Positions 14,334 through 24,405 of a DNA stretch of 64,000 bases are shown here, in pieces. Below the pieces are notes generated by a model. That model had not been told where the DNA came from and ran no database searches. It saw nothing but the letters and a program-made list of their open reading frames with translations. Each line of letters starts with the position of its first letter. The first letter of the stretch is position 1. The DNA lies in contig NZ_CP070608.1 in the NCBI RefSeq assembly GCF_017068455.1, positions 1,221,488 to 1,285,487 on the forward strand, written 5' to 3'. The position numbers and the translations under genes are program-made. Origin of the DNA: Fulvivirga lutea. GTDB taxonomy: Bacteria; Bacteroidota; Bacteroidia; Cytophagales; Cyclobacteriaceae.

Positions 14334-17260
14334 TAGCTTAATAATGACTCAATATCTTCCTTAGATAAGCTCTTAACAAAGCTCGATTCAGTAGTAATTA
14401 AATCACTGGCTAGTTTGCGCTTGTGTTGCTGTAGCGCTAAAATCTTCTCTTCAACGGTATTTCTTGTAATAAACTTATAGGTAAATACTCTATTCTCCTG
14501 CCCAATTCTATGTGCTCTATCCACGGCCTGAGCTTCTGCCGCAGGGTTCCACCATGGGTCTAGAATAAACACATAATCGGCCTTTGTAAGGTTAAGACCT
14601 AAACCACCTGCTTTAAGCGATATTAAGAATACTTTTAATTTTTCATCATTCTGAAAGCGTTCTACTTGCTCCTGACGGTCTTTAGTAGATCCATCCAAAT
14701 AAGCATAATCGATTTTCATCGTTTTCAAGTGGTCGCCAATAATCGATAAATGCTTCACAAACTGGCTGAATACCAAGATTTTATGACCTTCAGTGATGGC
14801 ATTGTCCAACATGAAAGATACATCCCATAACTTGCCTGATGTACCTTCATAACCTTCATCAACCATTTTTGGATGATTGGCTATTTGTCTCAGCTTAGTT
14901 AATCCTTGCAATAAAATCATCTGAGATTTATTCAGGCCTTTCGCCTCAATATTCTCTAGAATTTCATTTCTATAGTAATTCTTCACCTTTTCATACTCCG
15001 CTTCCTGGTCTGGTAGCATTGCTGAATACTGAATATTCTCAGTTTTTTCAGGTAATTCTGTGGCTACCTGCGACTTATGCCTGCGAAGAATGAATGGTTT
15101 AATAATAGAATATAGCTTCTTTGTTTTCTCCTGATCTCCCTGCTTTTCAATAGGGTTTAAGAACTCATTCTTAAAGAAACTCTGTGTACCCAATAAGCCA
15201 GGGTTAATAAAATTCATCTGAGACCACAAATCGAGCGTACTGTTTTCCAGTGGCGTACCTGTTAATATCAGTCGGTTTCTGGAATTTAATTCTCGAACAG
15301 CTTTGGCAATATTCGAAGTAGGATTTTTTATAGCTTGTGATTCATCTAATATTACATAGTTGAATCGATAGGTTTTTAATAAATCAATGTCCAACCTAAC
15401 AATCCCATAAGAAGTGATAATCACATCATACTTGGCGAATTTCTCAGGATTCTTCTCTCTGTTCGTACCAGTGTAGGTAAACGTTTTGAGCTTCGGAGTA
15501 AATTTTTTAGCCTCCATCTCCCAGTTATATACTAATGAAGTAGGCATCACTAACAATGAGGCACCAGTAGCGCCTTCTTCTTTCTGCGATTGTAGCAAAG
15601 CCAAGGTCTGAACAGTTTTACCAAGACCCATATCATCGGCCAGACAACCACCAAATTTGAACTTGTTCAAAAATTGCATCCACTCGAATCCGGCTTTTTG
15701 GTAAGGTCTCAATTCGCCTTTAAAGCTTTTGGGAGCTGGTATTTCATCAATACCTTCAAAAGCCCTTAACCCTTCTAACTTATTACTAATGGTAACTTTA
15801 GCCAGATTGCCCTCTTCTAAATCTTTGACTAATGAAAGGTGATGTTTTTTAAGCCTTGGCTCACCACTTTCATCCTCTTCAGAGAAAGCGAATAGCTCAG
15901 AGTATTCTGCTAACCAGGAATCAGGAATTACTGCTATTTCTCCATTTGGTAAGGCGAATTCCATCTTCTTTTTTAAGATCAGTTTTCTGATTTCCTTAAA
16001 ACTGATTTCATATTCCCCAAATTTTATGACAGCATGGATATCAAACCAATCGATATTCTCTTTTACTTCAACGGTTATTTTATACTCGCCTATAAAGTAT
16101 TTCTTTTCAGATTTTCCTTTTTGATTGATCTCAAACTTACGTTTGATGAGTTCATCTCTATAGGTATCTAACCAGCCAAAAGCTGTTGATTTAGGAATGG
16201 CCGCTTTAGAATTTTTAAGAGGCAGGTTATTATCAGTTAGAAAAGATAAAATGGATTTCTCTTCTTCTAGTTTTCTTCTAACTCTATGAAAAACGTAAGA
16301 CTCATCTTTTTTGTCAACTGTTACACTTACAGGACTTAGGTGATCTGCCTTGAAATTAAATGTTCCGTATTTAAAGGAAAGCTCAAACAGCATTTTTTCA
16401 TTATCAACTCCATTACCATTAGAACCTTTTTCAAATAAATTGCCATTGGACGAGCCCATAAGCTCACTTATGGTCAGTACTGGCTGCGGGTCAAAATGCT
16501 CCGTGTTGATTTCAAAACCTTTGGCATATACATCAAAAGATGCGATCAACGGTGCAACAAACTTGTTGTAATAGGTTTCCTCTACATTTTTTGGGATAAT
16601 GATAAACTTCTTGTTAAGAAAAGGCTGAAGCTTTTTACCATCAACATTCTTTTCAAAAGAATAAAGCTTACCACAACTCACCATCCAGGCAGGGTCTTTA
16701 CAAACCAGGTAAGATCCGCGGTATTGAAAATCTACTTTCTCACCATTGTATTTAATAGTAGGGAAGTAGTGGGTGTTGTCATCATTTCTTCTGAAATGGA
16801 AAAGTACAGTGGCTTTTTCTTCCAGCACTTCAATTTGTTTCCATGCCGGCTCCCCGTCATTACCCATTTCAAATACCATCTTGCCCTTCAGTCTTTCCAA
16901 AATCTGGGCCCGCTTTCTTTCCAGGTATCGCTCAATTTCTTGCTGAACCAATTCATTTCCTTTTTCCTTATCGTACATCTTCAGGAAAAAGTCGTCAGGC
17001 TTCATAGGGCCTTTGGTATTAAATTTCTTTACAACAGCATCCTGCTGCATAGAATCCATCAATTCTATGAGTTCATAATCGGTATCATCCAAACCTTTGG
17101 CAAATTCATCGGCATTTTTAGCTGAGATGTTTTGATGCTGGAGCGTAAGTTTTCCTTTATCATCCAAGTGAATCACAAACGATTCAAAAAGATAACCCAG
17201 GTACTCATGCTGATAAAGAGAGTAAACTATTTGAAAAGGCAGTGAAGCCGAAACTTTCAT
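14333..17260 (-). CDS. SNF2/SWI2-family helicase
   Basis: This 975-aa SNF2-type ATPase carries all the main motifs: LADDMGLGKT (Walker A), DESQ (motif II, in place of DEAH), LTGTP (III), and in the C-terminal lobe KAGGLGLNL, DPWWNP and QAVDRAHRIGQ (V-VI). The N-terminal 480 residues form the lineage-specific region that precedes the motor. These proteins translocate on duplex DNA and remodel protein-DNA complexes; the bacterial client, perhaps RNA polymerase as for RapA, is unknown. The start is the first ATG, 137 bp from the divergent side. A 13-bp palindrome (17303-17315) lies upstream. Confidence 0.92.
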   Translation of the reverse strand: MKVSASLPFQIVYSLYQHEYLGYLFESFVIHLDDKGKLTLQHQNISAKNADEFAKGLDDTDYELIELMDSMQQDAVVKKFNTKGPMKPDDFFLKMYDKEKGNELVQQEIERYLERKRAQILERLKGKMVFEMGNDGEPAWKQIEVLEEKATVLFHFRRNDDNTHYFPTIKYNGEKVDFQYRGSYLVCKDPAWMVSCGKLYSFEKNVDGKKLQPFLNKKFIIIPKNVEETYYNKFVAPLIASFDVYAKGFEINTEHFDPQPVLTISELMGSSNGNLFEKGSNGNGVDNEKMLFELSFKYGTFNFKADHLSPVSVTVDKKDESYVFHRVRRKLEEEKSILSFLTDNNLPLKNSKAAIPKSTAFGWLDTYRDELIKRKFEINQKGKSEKKYFIGEYKITVEVKENIDWFDIHAVIKFGEYEISFKEIRKLILKKKMEFALPNGEIAVIPDSWLAEYSELFAFSEEDESGEPRLKKHHLSLVKDLEEGNLAKVTISNKLEGLRAFEGIDEIPAPKSFKGELRPYQKAGFEWMQFLNKFKFGGCLADDMGLGKTVQTLALLQSQKEEGATGASLLVMPTSLVYNWEMEAKKFTPKLKTFTYTGTNREKNPEKFAKYDVIITSYGIVRLDIDLLKTYRFNYVILDESQAIKNPTSNIAKAVRELNSRNRLILTGTPLENSTLDLWSQMNFINPGLLGTQSFFKNEFLNPIEKQGDQEKTKKLYSIIKPFILRRHKSQVATELPEKTENIQYSAMLPDQEAEYEKVKNYYRNEILENIEAKGLNKSQMILLQGLTKLRQIANHPKMVDEGYEGTSGKLWDVSFMLDNAITEGHKILVFSQFVKHLSIIGDHLKTMKIDYAYLDGSTKDRQEQVERFQNDEKLKVFLISLKAGGLGLNLTKADYVFILDPWWNPAAEAQAVDRAHRIGQENRVFTYKFITRNTVEEKILALQQHKRKLASDLITTESSFVKSLSKEDIESLLS

Positions 17261-17302
17261 ACTTAAATCTTAAACAGAACCACCAAAATACAAAAAATAA
17301 TC

Positions 17303-17315
17303 TGACTTTAAGTCA
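17303..17315. promoter_or_regulatory. Perfect 13-bp palindrome upstream of the helicase gene
   Basis: TGACTT-T-AAGTCA lies 43 bp upstream of the helicase ATG, in the 137-bp gap before the permease gene end. It could be an operator. No factor can be assigned. Confidence 0.3.
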
Positions 17316-17397
17316 AAATAGACCGCTTTTATGCTCATTTAACCGATATTCAGTTGAACGGCAATATAATCGGATCAAAGTGGTTTAAGGTAAAAAA

Positions 17398-18621
17398 CTA
17401 CAGCTGGTTCACTGCACTGTAGCGAGTCGCAATGATAGCTGGCCGATACGAAATAAGCAAGGTAATCATTACTAAGCTTACAAAAGTATAAACGAAATCT
17501 AGCGGTTGTAATTGCACGGGGTAATTTTCTAATAAAGAAGTTTCCATACCCATAGAAACCAAACCAAAATTTTGTTGAAGCCAGCAGATAAATCCACCTA
17601 AAATCAATCCAATAAACGCACCGCCTAAGGATATGATTGCACCTTCAAAAAGAAATATTTTTCTTATGAGCTTATTGGTGGCACCCATACTGTATAAGAT
17701 GGATATGTCCTTCTTTTTATCGATGGCTAACATTGAAAGGGAGAAAAATATGTTGATAGAACCAACTAACAGAATGAATGAAAATGCGATGAATACAAAT
17801 AATTTTTCAAGGTTTAATAGTTTAAATAAATCTGCATGTTGCTCGTCATTATTTAACACTTTAAAACCATCACCTAGTAGCTCTTTTAGCTGCTGCTGAG
17901 TTTTCTGAATATTGGCACCATCTGCACACTTTATTTCGAGGGAAGTTCTTTTTTTATCATAATCTAATAGCTCCTGAGCAAATGAAAGCGGCACGAAAAT
18001 GTAGTTTTCATCATAGTTTTTTTCAATAGCGAATACGCTACCCACAAGAATATTTTTTTTGCTGTAAAGTTTACTAATATCTAACTGACCGGGCTTAACA
18101 TCTTTGGTATAATGAACTTGCAATGGATAAAGGTCATTGCCGGGCACGATGGATAATGTGTATTGTACCCCCTGTCCTATGATGGCATAATTTACAAGGC
18201 CTTCTTTCAGTTTTAAGTCACCAGCTATTATTGAATTGTCTATTCTGTGCTGATCAATAAAATTTTCAGAAACACCCTTAATGGTGACTACCATATTCGC
18301 CTCACGGTAGCGCACATAAGCATAATCTTCTATTACCTCGGTGACTACATCTATGCCTTCAATGGCTTTTATTTGGTTTAAAAACTCATCAGAAACTTCA
18401 AAAGTTTTACCCCTCGTAGCTTCAATTTTAAGCTCAGGATCAAATGTATTGTACATAGACCTAAGCAGGCCTTCCAATCCATTAAATACAGAAAGAACCA
18501 CAATTAAAGCTGCTGTACAAATAGCTACAATAGCCATTGAGATAATAGAAATCACATTGATGAAATTCCTTTTCTTACCTGAAAAGAAGTATTTACGCGC
18601 TATAAAAAAAGGAAGGTTCAA
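17398..18621 (-). CDS. LolC/FtsX-type ABC transporter permease
   Basis: This 407-aa MacB/FtsX-family permease has an N-terminal FFIARKYFFS segment and a first transmembrane helix near 22-48 (NVISIISMAIVAICTAALIVV). A large periplasmic domain (about 50-265) and three C-terminal helices follow. LolC/E-type subunits release lipoproteins from the inner membrane with a LolD ATPase. No ATPase gene is nearby, so it must pair with one encoded elsewhere. It follows rbfA by 4 bp and is probably in its operon. Confidence 0.88.
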   Translation of the reverse strand: MNLPFFIARKYFFSGKKRNFINVISIISMAIVAICTAALIVVLSVFNGLEGLLRSMYNTFDPELKIEATRGKTFEVSDEFLNQIKAIEGIDVVTEVIEDYAYVRYREANMVVTIKGVSENFIDQHRIDNSIIAGDLKLKEGLVNYAIIGQGVQYTLSIVPGNDLYPLQVHYTKDVKPGQLDISKLYSKKNILVGSVFAIEKNYDENYIFVPLSFAQELLDYDKKRTSLEIKCADGANIQKTQQQLKELLGDGFKVLNNDEQHADLFKLLNLEKLFVFIAFSFILLVGSINIFFSLSMLAIDKKKDISILYSMGATNKLIRKIFLFEGAIISLGGAFIGLILGGFICWLQQNFGLVSMGMETSLLENYPVQLQPLDFVYTFVSLVMITLLISYRPAIIATRYSAVNQL

Positions 18622-18625
18622 TAGT

Positions 18626-18997
18626 TTACTCTTCTTCGTCAGCAGGTGGTATATCCAGTGAATCGATAAGGCTATCTATTTTTGAAGCCTTTTCTTCTAC
18701 TTCATCTATAAAAAATAGCAGATCTGGTACTATACGTACTTGCTTACCTATTTTGTTACCAAGTATTTTTCGAATCTCGCTTTTATGAGATCGAATTTTT
18801 TCCAGTAACTCTTCTTTGTTAGGAACAAGCATCATAGAAAGATATATTTTGGCTATGCTCAGGTCGGGTGTAACCAAAACATCAGCGATGGTAACAAAGG
18901 CTTTACCAAATATTCCAATCTTATCTTTCTGAAAGATTTCACTTAGATCTTTCTGAATAAGTTTCGAGTACTTCTGTTGTCTGGTGCTTTCGTTCAT
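18626..18997 (-). CDS. rbfA: Ribosome-binding factor A
   Basis: The 123-aa KH-like factor assists 16S 5'-end maturation of the 30S subunit. The signatures are the N-terminal STRQQKYSKLIQKDLSEIF, VLVTPDLSIAKIYLS, and the conserved RIVPDLLFFID strand near the C-terminus. Its acidic tail (PPADEEE) is short. It is followed by the LolC-like permease gene 4 bp downstream, the arrangement I expect in Bacteroidota. Upstream on the minus strand there is a TTG, then 19 bp, then TATAATTTG, a plausible but imperfect promoter. Confidence 0.94.
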   Translation of the reverse strand: MNESTRQQKYSKLIQKDLSEIFQKDKIGIFGKAFVTIADVLVTPDLSIAKIYLSMMLVPNKEELLEKIRSHKSEIRKILGNKIGKQVRIVPDLLFFIDEVEEKASKIDSLIDSLDIPPADEEE

Positions 18998-19112
18998 GGT
19001 GCAAATATCCCAAATTATAAGGTTATATCACTAACTGCCAATTGTATATAAATTCTTAAGGTTATTGCACCCGATTGTCTATTTTCGTGGCTTAAGGTAA
19101 AATGAAAACCAA

Positions 19113-20516
19113 TTGCTAAGTTTTTTTAGAATAAACGATCCTTATCGCCTTTTGGTGATTTTCATCATAATGCTTGGTCTTAGGCTTCCTGCCATGATCA
19201 GTGATTCAATTCTAACATTACCTGAATTAAACTTTATGCTGGTAGGCGAGAAGATGACCAATGGAGCCGACCTTTATTCTGAAATTTGGGATGCTATTGG
19301 GCCACTCAGCGCACTGGTTTATTTTGTGATCGACTGGTTGTTTGGTCGCTCTCAACTAGCTTACCAGATAGTAGCTTTTTTTATATCCTGTTTTCAGGTT
19401 TACATTTTTAATAGGTTCATGCTATCGAGTAGGGCATTTTCTGAGAATACCTATGTGCCAGGTCTGATTTATGGAGTACTGTGTTCCCTCAGTTACGATA
19501 TGCTCACGCTCACACCTTTCCTCATGGGCCTTACATTCATTCTACTGTCGCTGGAAAAAATATTTAGCCATATTGAAGTGAGAGCAAAGCGTGATGAGGA
19601 TATATTAAATATAGGCTTGTATGTAGGCTTGGCTACAGTTATCTATTTGCCATTTTCAATTTTCGCACTGGGCATACTGGTTATTTTTATATTTTTCACT
19701 GGTACAGTAGGTAGAAGATATGCACTCATGACCTTCGGATTTGCCCTTCCTATGATGATTGCTGGGGGCTATTTTTATCTAACCGATAGGTTTACCGATT
19801 TTGTTTTTAGTTTCCTTTCTCCGTTTACTGAAATGGACAAAGTATGGTACCTTTCTTTGAAGCATACGCTGATATTGTTTGCAGTGCCTTTAGCTTTTTT
19901 ACTGCTGTCATTGGTTAGACTTATACAAGGCGCACGACTTACTAACTATCAAGCCCGACTTACCCAAACTATGTTTGTTTGGTTTTTATTTGGAGGGTTT
20001 TTTATTGTGCTGTCTGATTATAATGTTCCTTCGGCTTATATTGTATTAATACCAGCCATTACTTTTTACATAGCACATTACTACCTTGCCAAAAAGAGAG
20101 GCTTTTTTACTGAGTTTTCGTTCCTCTTTTTCATTTTGCTCATTGTGGCAACCAATGTGCTATCCTATTATTCGGAATATTTTGAAAAGTTTTATGATGA
20201 TTCAAATTATAAGGTTCAGTCATCTAATCAAACTAAAATTAAAAACAAACGAATTCTCGTCCTTGATGAAGATTTAAGGCCCTATAACACTAATAAATCA
20301 GCTACACCATTTTTAAGTTGGCAACTGGCAGAGCCGGTTTTCACCGATCTTAATTATTACGACAACCTAACGATCATTTATGAGGGCATTAAAAATGATC
20401 CTCCTGAAGTGATTATAGACCCTGATAATCATCTGACTGAAGTGTTAAATAAAGTGCCGTATCTGGCAGACAAATATTATAGGGCTTTTGATGGTAATTA
20501 TTACCTAAAAAACTAG
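19113..20516 (+). CDS. Polytopic membrane protein (DUF6427-like), unknown function
   Basis: The 467-aa protein has roughly ten or more hydrophobic helices through residue 350 and a soluble C-terminal tail (about 365-467) containing LDEDLRPY and EVIIDPDNH. The overall plan resembles the DUF6427 and mannosyltransferase-like membrane proteins of Bacteroidota, but I cannot name a reaction. The start is a TTG (M-LSFFRINDPYR); an ATG at 19102 is out of frame. It converges on rpiB with a 4-bp stop overlap. Confidence 0.75.
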   Translation: MLSFFRINDPYRLLVIFIIMLGLRLPAMISDSILTLPELNFMLVGEKMTNGADLYSEIWDAIGPLSALVYFVIDWLFGRSQLAYQIVAFFISCFQVYIFNRFMLSSRAFSENTYVPGLIYGVLCSLSYDMLTLTPFLMGLTFILLSLEKIFSHIEVRAKRDEDILNIGLYVGLATVIYLPFSIFALGILVIFIFFTGTVGRRYALMTFGFALPMMIAGGYFYLTDRFTDFVFSFLSPFTEMDKVWYLSLKHTLILFAVPLAFLLLSLVRLIQGARLTNYQARLTQTMFVWFLFGGFFIVLSDYNVPSAYIVLIPAITFYIAHYYLAKKRGFFTEFSFLFFILLIVATNVLSYYSEYFEKFYDDSNYKVQSSNQTKIKNKRILVLDEDLRPYNTNKSATPFLSWQLAEPVFTDLNYYDNLTIIYEGIKNDPPEVIIDPDNHLTEVLNKVPYLADKYYRAFDGNYYLKN

Positions 20517-20941
20517 CAACTAATTTTGTCTACGCGCCTTTCGTGTCTTCCACCTTCAAAGTCAGTAGTAAGAAATTTTTCTACAATAGCTTTCGTGTCT
20601 TCCTGGCTTATAAAACGGGCAGGTATGCATAGTATATTTGCATTATTATGCTGACGAGCCAATTCTGCAAGTTCTGCTGTCCAACATATTGCAGCTCGAA
20701 TTCCAGCATGTTTATTCGCAGTCATAGCTACTCCGTTTGCGCTACCACAAATAAGTATGCCAAGGTCGCTTTCTTTTTTCTCTACTGAGCTGGCTACAGG
20801 ATGAGCAAAATCAGGATAATCTACCGACTCAGCACTATGTGTGCCGAAATCTTCAATATCATTCCCGATTTCTTTAACTAACTTCTTAATTAAATCTTTG
20901 TATGCAAACCCTGCATGGTCTGCTCCAATGGCTATTTTCAT
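20513..20941 (-). CDS. rpiB: Ribose-5-phosphate isomerase B
   Basis: This 142-aa RpiB/LacAB-family enzyme interconverts ribose 5-phosphate and ribulose 5-phosphate in the pentose phosphate pathway. It has GADHAG at the N-terminus (His9), the catalytic base Cys65 in ICGSANG, and the HNNAN segment near 98. The length is typical. Its ATG overlaps the tatC stop by ATGA, so translation is coupled. Confidence 0.95.
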   Translation of the reverse strand: MKIAIGADHAGFAYKDLIKKLVKEIGNDIEDFGTHSAESVDYPDFAHPVASSVEKKESDLGILICGSANGVAMTANKHAGIRAAICWTAELAELARQHNNANILCIPARFISQEDTKAIVEKFLTTDFEGGRHERRVDKISC

Positions 20942-21789
20942 GATTTATTGAGATTTTTTTCTGCCTGTTTTCTTAGTTTTTTCTGAACCCTGGCCGAAAT
21001 AAAGATACTGAATTGATATAGGCCGAACAACGGCATGGCAATCAAAATCTGGCTAAATGGATCAGGTGGCGTAAATACTGCTCCTAAAATTAATATTACA
21101 ACAATGGCATGTCTTCTATAATTTCTCATCAATTCTGGAGTAACAATGCCAATTTTAGATAAGAAATAAACAACCATTGGCAATTGAAAAAGCATGCCAC
21201 TGCCTAAAACTAATGTTGAAAGCGTAGAAACATAAGAGGTAATATCAAATTCGTTATTCACAATGTCACTTACTTGATAACCAGCCAAAAAACTAACTGC
21301 TAATGGGGACATAATAAAATACCCGAATAGTACTCCTAAGGTGAAAAGAAATGTAACTGATGCCACTGCTCCACGCGAAACAGATCTTTCAGTCATTCGC
21401 AAGCCTGGACTAACAAATCGCCAGAACTCCCAAAATACATAGGGGAATGCGGCTATTATTCCAATAGCAAATGAGCTGGTTATATGCATGGTAAACTGCC
21501 CCGTCATCTGCCTACTTTGGATTTTAAAATCAAGTTTATCGATGCACAGGGCTGATGAATTAATCAGGTCTCCTAGTTTACAAAGCATTCTGAATGTCCA
21601 GAAATCAGTTTTAGCAGGACCAAACACAATCGTGTTAAACACAAAGTCAACAGAAATAAAAGCTGCTATGCTAAAAACAATAATAGCAATAACCGATCTA
21701 ATAAGGTGCCACCTTAACTCCTCGAGATGGTCCAAAAAGGACATCTCTTTTTCATCACCATTACCAATTTGATCTAAGGGAGTTGCCAC
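20938..21789 (-). CDS. tatC: Twin-arginine translocase subunit TatC
   Basis: The 283-aa six-helix inner-membrane receptor for twin-arginine signal peptides carries the cytoplasmic FLDHLEELRWHL motif near residue 18, with the conserved Glu pair, and YVFWEFWRFVSPGL. It starts with GTG, which overlaps the glyA stop by one base (TAGTG). No TatA/B gene is in the window, so the pore subunit is encoded elsewhere. The order glyA-tatC-rpiB is a tight minus-strand operon. Confidence 0.95.
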   Translation of the reverse strand: MATPLDQIGNGDEKEMSFLDHLEELRWHLIRSVIAIIVFSIAAFISVDFVFNTIVFGPAKTDFWTFRMLCKLGDLINSSALCIDKLDFKIQSRQMTGQFTMHITSSFAIGIIAAFPYVFWEFWRFVSPGLRMTERSVSRGAVASVTFLFTLGVLFGYFIMSPLAVSFLAGYQVSDIVNNEFDITSYVSTLSTLVLGSGMLFQLPMVVYFLSKIGIVTPELMRNYRRHAIVVILILGAVFTPPDPFSQILIAMPLFGLYQFSIFISARVQKKLRKQAEKNLNKS

Positions 21790-23060
21790 TATTGATAAAG
21801 AGGAAAGTTTTTCATCCAGATGTTCACTTCAGATTTTACCTCGGCAATAGTGTTTTCATCCTCATGGTTCATTAAAACTTTGTCAATCAAATCAACAATC
21901 TTCACCATGTCATCTTCTTTCATACCTCTTGTGGTGATGGCCGCTGTTCCCACTCTCATTCCTGAAGTCACGAAAGGAGACTGATCATCGAAAGGCACCA
22001 TATTCTTGTTAATTGTGATATCTGCTTTGATTAATGTGTTTTCAGCAATCTTACCTGTTAGGCCTTTCGATCTCAGGTCGATTAGCATTAAATGATTGTC
22101 AGTTCCACCTGATATAATTGAATAGCCCTTTTTAACAAAAGCATCAGCCATCACTTTCGCATTTTTCACTACTTGCAGAATGTACTTCATGTAATCATCC
22201 GTTAGTGCCTCGCCAAACGCTACAGCCTTAGCAGCAATTACGTGCTCAAGTGGTCCACCCTGCGTTCCAGGGAATACTCCTGAATCTAACAAAGATGATA
22301 TTTTTCTTATCTCACCTTTAGGTGTCTTTAACCCGAATGGATTATCAAAATTTTCACCTACCATGATCAATCCACCCCTTGGTCCTCTTAGTGTTTTGTG
22401 CGTGGTAGTAGTGATAATATGACAAAATTCCATTGGATCATTCAAAACACCTCTGGCTATCAACCCAGACGGGTGCGAAATATCAGCTAACAATAATGCA
22501 CCTACAGCATCAGCAGCTTCCCTTAATTTTTCATAATCCCAATCTCTACTGTAAGCTGATGCGCCACAAATGATTAATTTAGGTTTTTCCTTTTTGGCGG
22601 TTTTAATTACGCCATCCCAATCTATTAAACCTGTTTCTTTTTCTACTCCGTAAAAAGAAGGGTTATATAATTTGCCAGAGAAGTTAACTGTAGATCCATG
22701 TGTTAAATGCCCACCATGCGACAGGTCGAATCCTAATATTTTATCGCCAGGATTTAGTACTGCTAACATCACCGCAGCATTGGCCTGTGCTCCGGAATGT
22801 GGTTGAACGTTAGCCCAAGATGCTCCAAAAAGTTCTTTTGCCCTGTCGATAGCAATATTTTCAATTTCATCCACTACTTCGCATCCACCATAATATCTTT
22901 TGCCCGGTAGGCCTTCAGCATATTTATTGGTGAGAACAGAGCCCATACTTTCCATCACCTGTGGTGACGCAAAGTTTTCAGAAGCTATCAATTCAATTCC
23001 TTCTTGCTGTCTGTTTTTTTCTTTAGAAATAAGATCAAAAATGCGATTGTCTCTCTGCAT
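21789..23060 (-). CDS. glyA: Serine hydroxymethyltransferase
   Basis: The 423-aa PLP enzyme converts serine and tetrahydrofolate to glycine and methylene-tetrahydrofolate. Signatures are [16 protein letters not shown], the PLP-lysine motif [14 protein letters not shown], and [11 protein letters not shown]. An in-frame ATG at 23102 would add 14 hydrophobic residues, but the family begins at [11 protein letters not shown] and the promoter's -7 box (23085-23092) lies inside that extension, so 23060 is chosen. It is the first gene of glyA-tatC-rpiB. Confidence 0.96.
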   Translation of the reverse strand: MQRDNRIFDLISKEKNRQQEGIELIASENFASPQVMESMGSVLTNKYAEGLPGKRYYGGCEVVDEIENIAIDRAKELFGASWANVQPHSGAQANAAVMLAVLNPGDKILGFDLSHGGHLTHGSTVNFSGKLYNPSFYGVEKETGLIDWDGVIKTAKKEKPKLIICGASAYSRDWDYEKLREAADAVGALLLADISHPSGLIARGVLNDPMEFCHIITTTTHKTLRGPRGGLIMVGENFDNPFGLKTPKGEIRKISSLLDSGVFPGTQGGPLEHVIAAKAVAFGEALTDDYMKYILQVVKNAKVMADAFVKKGYSIISGGTDNHLMLIDLRSKGLTGKIAENTLIKADITINKNMVPFDDQSPFVTSGMRVGTAAITTRGMKEDDMVKIVDLIDKVLMNHEDENTIAEVKSEVNIWMKNFPLYQ

Positions 23061-23084
23061 AGTATGGATAGGTAAAATGAGCCG

Positions 23085-23115
23085 CAAAAATAGGTTAAGC
23101 ACTACATATAACCAA
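23085..23115 (-). promoter_or_regulatory. Bacteroidota-type promoter of glyA
   Basis: On the minus strand TTG (23115-23113) is followed after exactly 20 bp by TATTTTTG (23092-23085), a full match to the TTG-N19-21-TAnnTTTG consensus. The start point predicted near 23078 leaves a leader of about 18 nt to the ATG at 23060. Confidence 0.7.
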
Positions 23116-23126
23116 TATAATATTGG
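23112..23126. promoter_or_regulatory. 15-bp palindrome over the glyA -33 element
   Basis: CCAATAT-A-ATATTGG is a perfect inverted repeat that covers the TTG of the glyA promoter. Its position suits a repressor operator for one-carbon or purine control, but no binding factor can be named. Confidence 0.45.
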
Positions 23127-23142
23127 GTTGATGCATTATTAA

Positions 23143-23865
23143 TTACTTATAAAAACCTACTTCTTTCAAGTATCGCTGGATTGTATTCTCCAGACCCAGA
23201 TATAAAGCATCGCAAATAAGTGCATGGCCAATAGATACTTCATCAGTTTCTGGTATTTCGGTAATTAAGTAGTTGAGATTTTCTAGGTCTAAATCATGAC
23301 CGGCATTTACACCCAGGCCTAGTTCTGTAGCTTTTACTGCTGCTTTTTTATAAGGGCTGATCGCTTTTATTTTATCTTTAGAATATTGGGTTGCATAAGA
23401 TTCTGTGTACAATTCAATACGATCAGCTCCAACATCCTTTGCTCCAGTTACCATATCAATTACAGGATCGGTAAATAAAGACACACGAACCCCAAAATCT
23501 TTCAATTCCTTAACAACTTTTGTAAGAAACTCTTTATTTCTGATGGTGTCCCAACCAGCATTGGATGTTAATACATCCGGGCCATCCGGCACCAAGGTGG
23601 CCTGGGCTGGACGGATGTCTTTTATAATCTTCAAAAATCGCTGATCAGGATAACCTTCAATGTTAAACTCAGTAGTTACCACATCCTTTAAAGCGTAAAC
23701 ATCTTTCGTGGTTATGTGTCGCTCATCTGGTCTGGGGTGAATGGTAATTCCCTGAGCTCCAAATCTTTCACAATCCATGGCAGCTTTAATTACGTCAGGG
23801 TTATTACCGCCTCTGGCGTTTCTTAGTGAAGCGAATTTATTTATGTTAACACTTAATCGAGTCAT
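23143..23865 (-). CDS. pdxJ: Pyridoxine 5'-phosphate synthase
   Basis: This 240-aa TIM-barrel enzyme condenses 1-deoxyxylulose 5-phosphate with 3-amino-2-oxopropyl phosphate to form pyridoxine 5'-phosphate. It has [17 protein letters not shown] at the N-terminus, [12 protein letters not shown] with the active-site His/Arg set, Glu in RIELYTE, and the GVNAGHDL loop. It is monocistronic, divergent from yqeY across 84 bp. A TAACTTTG box lies at 23910-23917 in reverse orientation, but the nearest TTG is 24 bp away, longer than usual. Confidence 0.95.
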   Translation of the reverse strand: MTRLSVNINKFASLRNARGGNNPDVIKAAMDCERFGAQGITIHPRPDERHITTKDVYALKDVVTTEFNIEGYPDQRFLKIIKDIRPAQATLVPDGPDVLTSNAGWDTIRNKEFLTKVVKELKDFGVRVSLFTDPVIDMVTGAKDVGADRIELYTESYATQYSKDKIKAISPYKKAAVKATELGLGVNAGHDLDLENLNYLITEIPETDEVSIGHALICDALYLGLENTIQRYLKEVGFYK

Positions 23866-23884
23866 GGTATGTTTATGGAATAAT

Positions 23885-23917
23885 TATCTTTGTGTCTATT
23901 ATTGTGATACAAAGTTA
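23885..23917. promoter_or_regulatory. Back-to-back -7 boxes for yqeY and pdxJ
   Basis: TATCTTTG on the plus strand (23885-23892) points to yqeY, and TAACTTTG on the minus strand (23917-23910) points to pdxJ. Both match TAnnTTTG. Neither has a TTG at the standard spacing, so the divergent pair is tentative. Confidence 0.4.
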
Positions 23918-23949
23918 AACGAATAGATTAATTACATAATTCAATTATA

Positions 23950-24399
23950 ATGAGTCTTAAACAACAAATCGATTCCGATATTAAACAAGCCATGCTTCAA
24001 AAGAAAAAAGAGGAATTGACAGCTCTAAGAGCAATAAAATCTGCGATTCTTTTAGCCGAAACAGAAAAGGGAGGAGGCGATGGAATTAATGAAGAGGCTG
24101 AATTGAAGCTGTTAGCTAAACAAGCGAAGCAAAGAAAAGACTCAATGGAAATCTACGAAAAGGAGGGAAGAACGGATCTTGCCGAAAAAGAAAAATTTGA
24201 GATGGAGATCATCAATAGATACTTGCCAAAACAACTATCTGATGAAGAAATTACTGAAAAACTTAAATCGATAATTTCAGAAGTAGGGGCATCTGGTCCT
24301 CAGGACATGGGTAAAGTTATGGGTAGGGCCACGAAGGAAATGTCTGGACAGGCCGATGGTAAGAAAATTTCTGAATTAGTTCGTTCCTTACTGGCTTAA
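23950..24399 (+). CDS. GatB/YqeY domain protein
   Basis: The 149-aa YqeY-family protein has SLKQQIDSDIKQAMLQKK, RAIKSAILLAETEKG, and the C-terminal DMGKVMGRATKEMSGQADG that resembles the tRNA-binding tail domain of GatB. Members are thought to relate to tRNA amidation or tRNA binding, without a settled reaction. It heads a long plus-strand series and is followed by cvpA 6 bp later. Confidence 0.93.
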   Translation: MSLKQQIDSDIKQAMLQKKKEELTALRAIKSAILLAETEKGGGDGINEEAELKLLAKQAKQRKDSMEIYEKEGRTDLAEKEKFEMEIINRYLPKQLSDEEITEKLKSIISEVGASGPQDMGKVMGRATKEMSGQADGKKISELVRSLLA

Positions 24400-24405
24400 G
24401 TAAGA

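Noticed and set aside
16496-17125. 209-codon plus-strand frame opposite the SNF2 helicase gene
   Set aside because: Although long, it mirrors the N-terminal coding region of the helicase and has a biased, membrane-like antisense composition without any recognisable domain.
23061-23102. N-terminal extension of glyA to 23102
   Set aside because: The consensus promoter -7 box lies within it and the family starts at [10 protein letters not shown].
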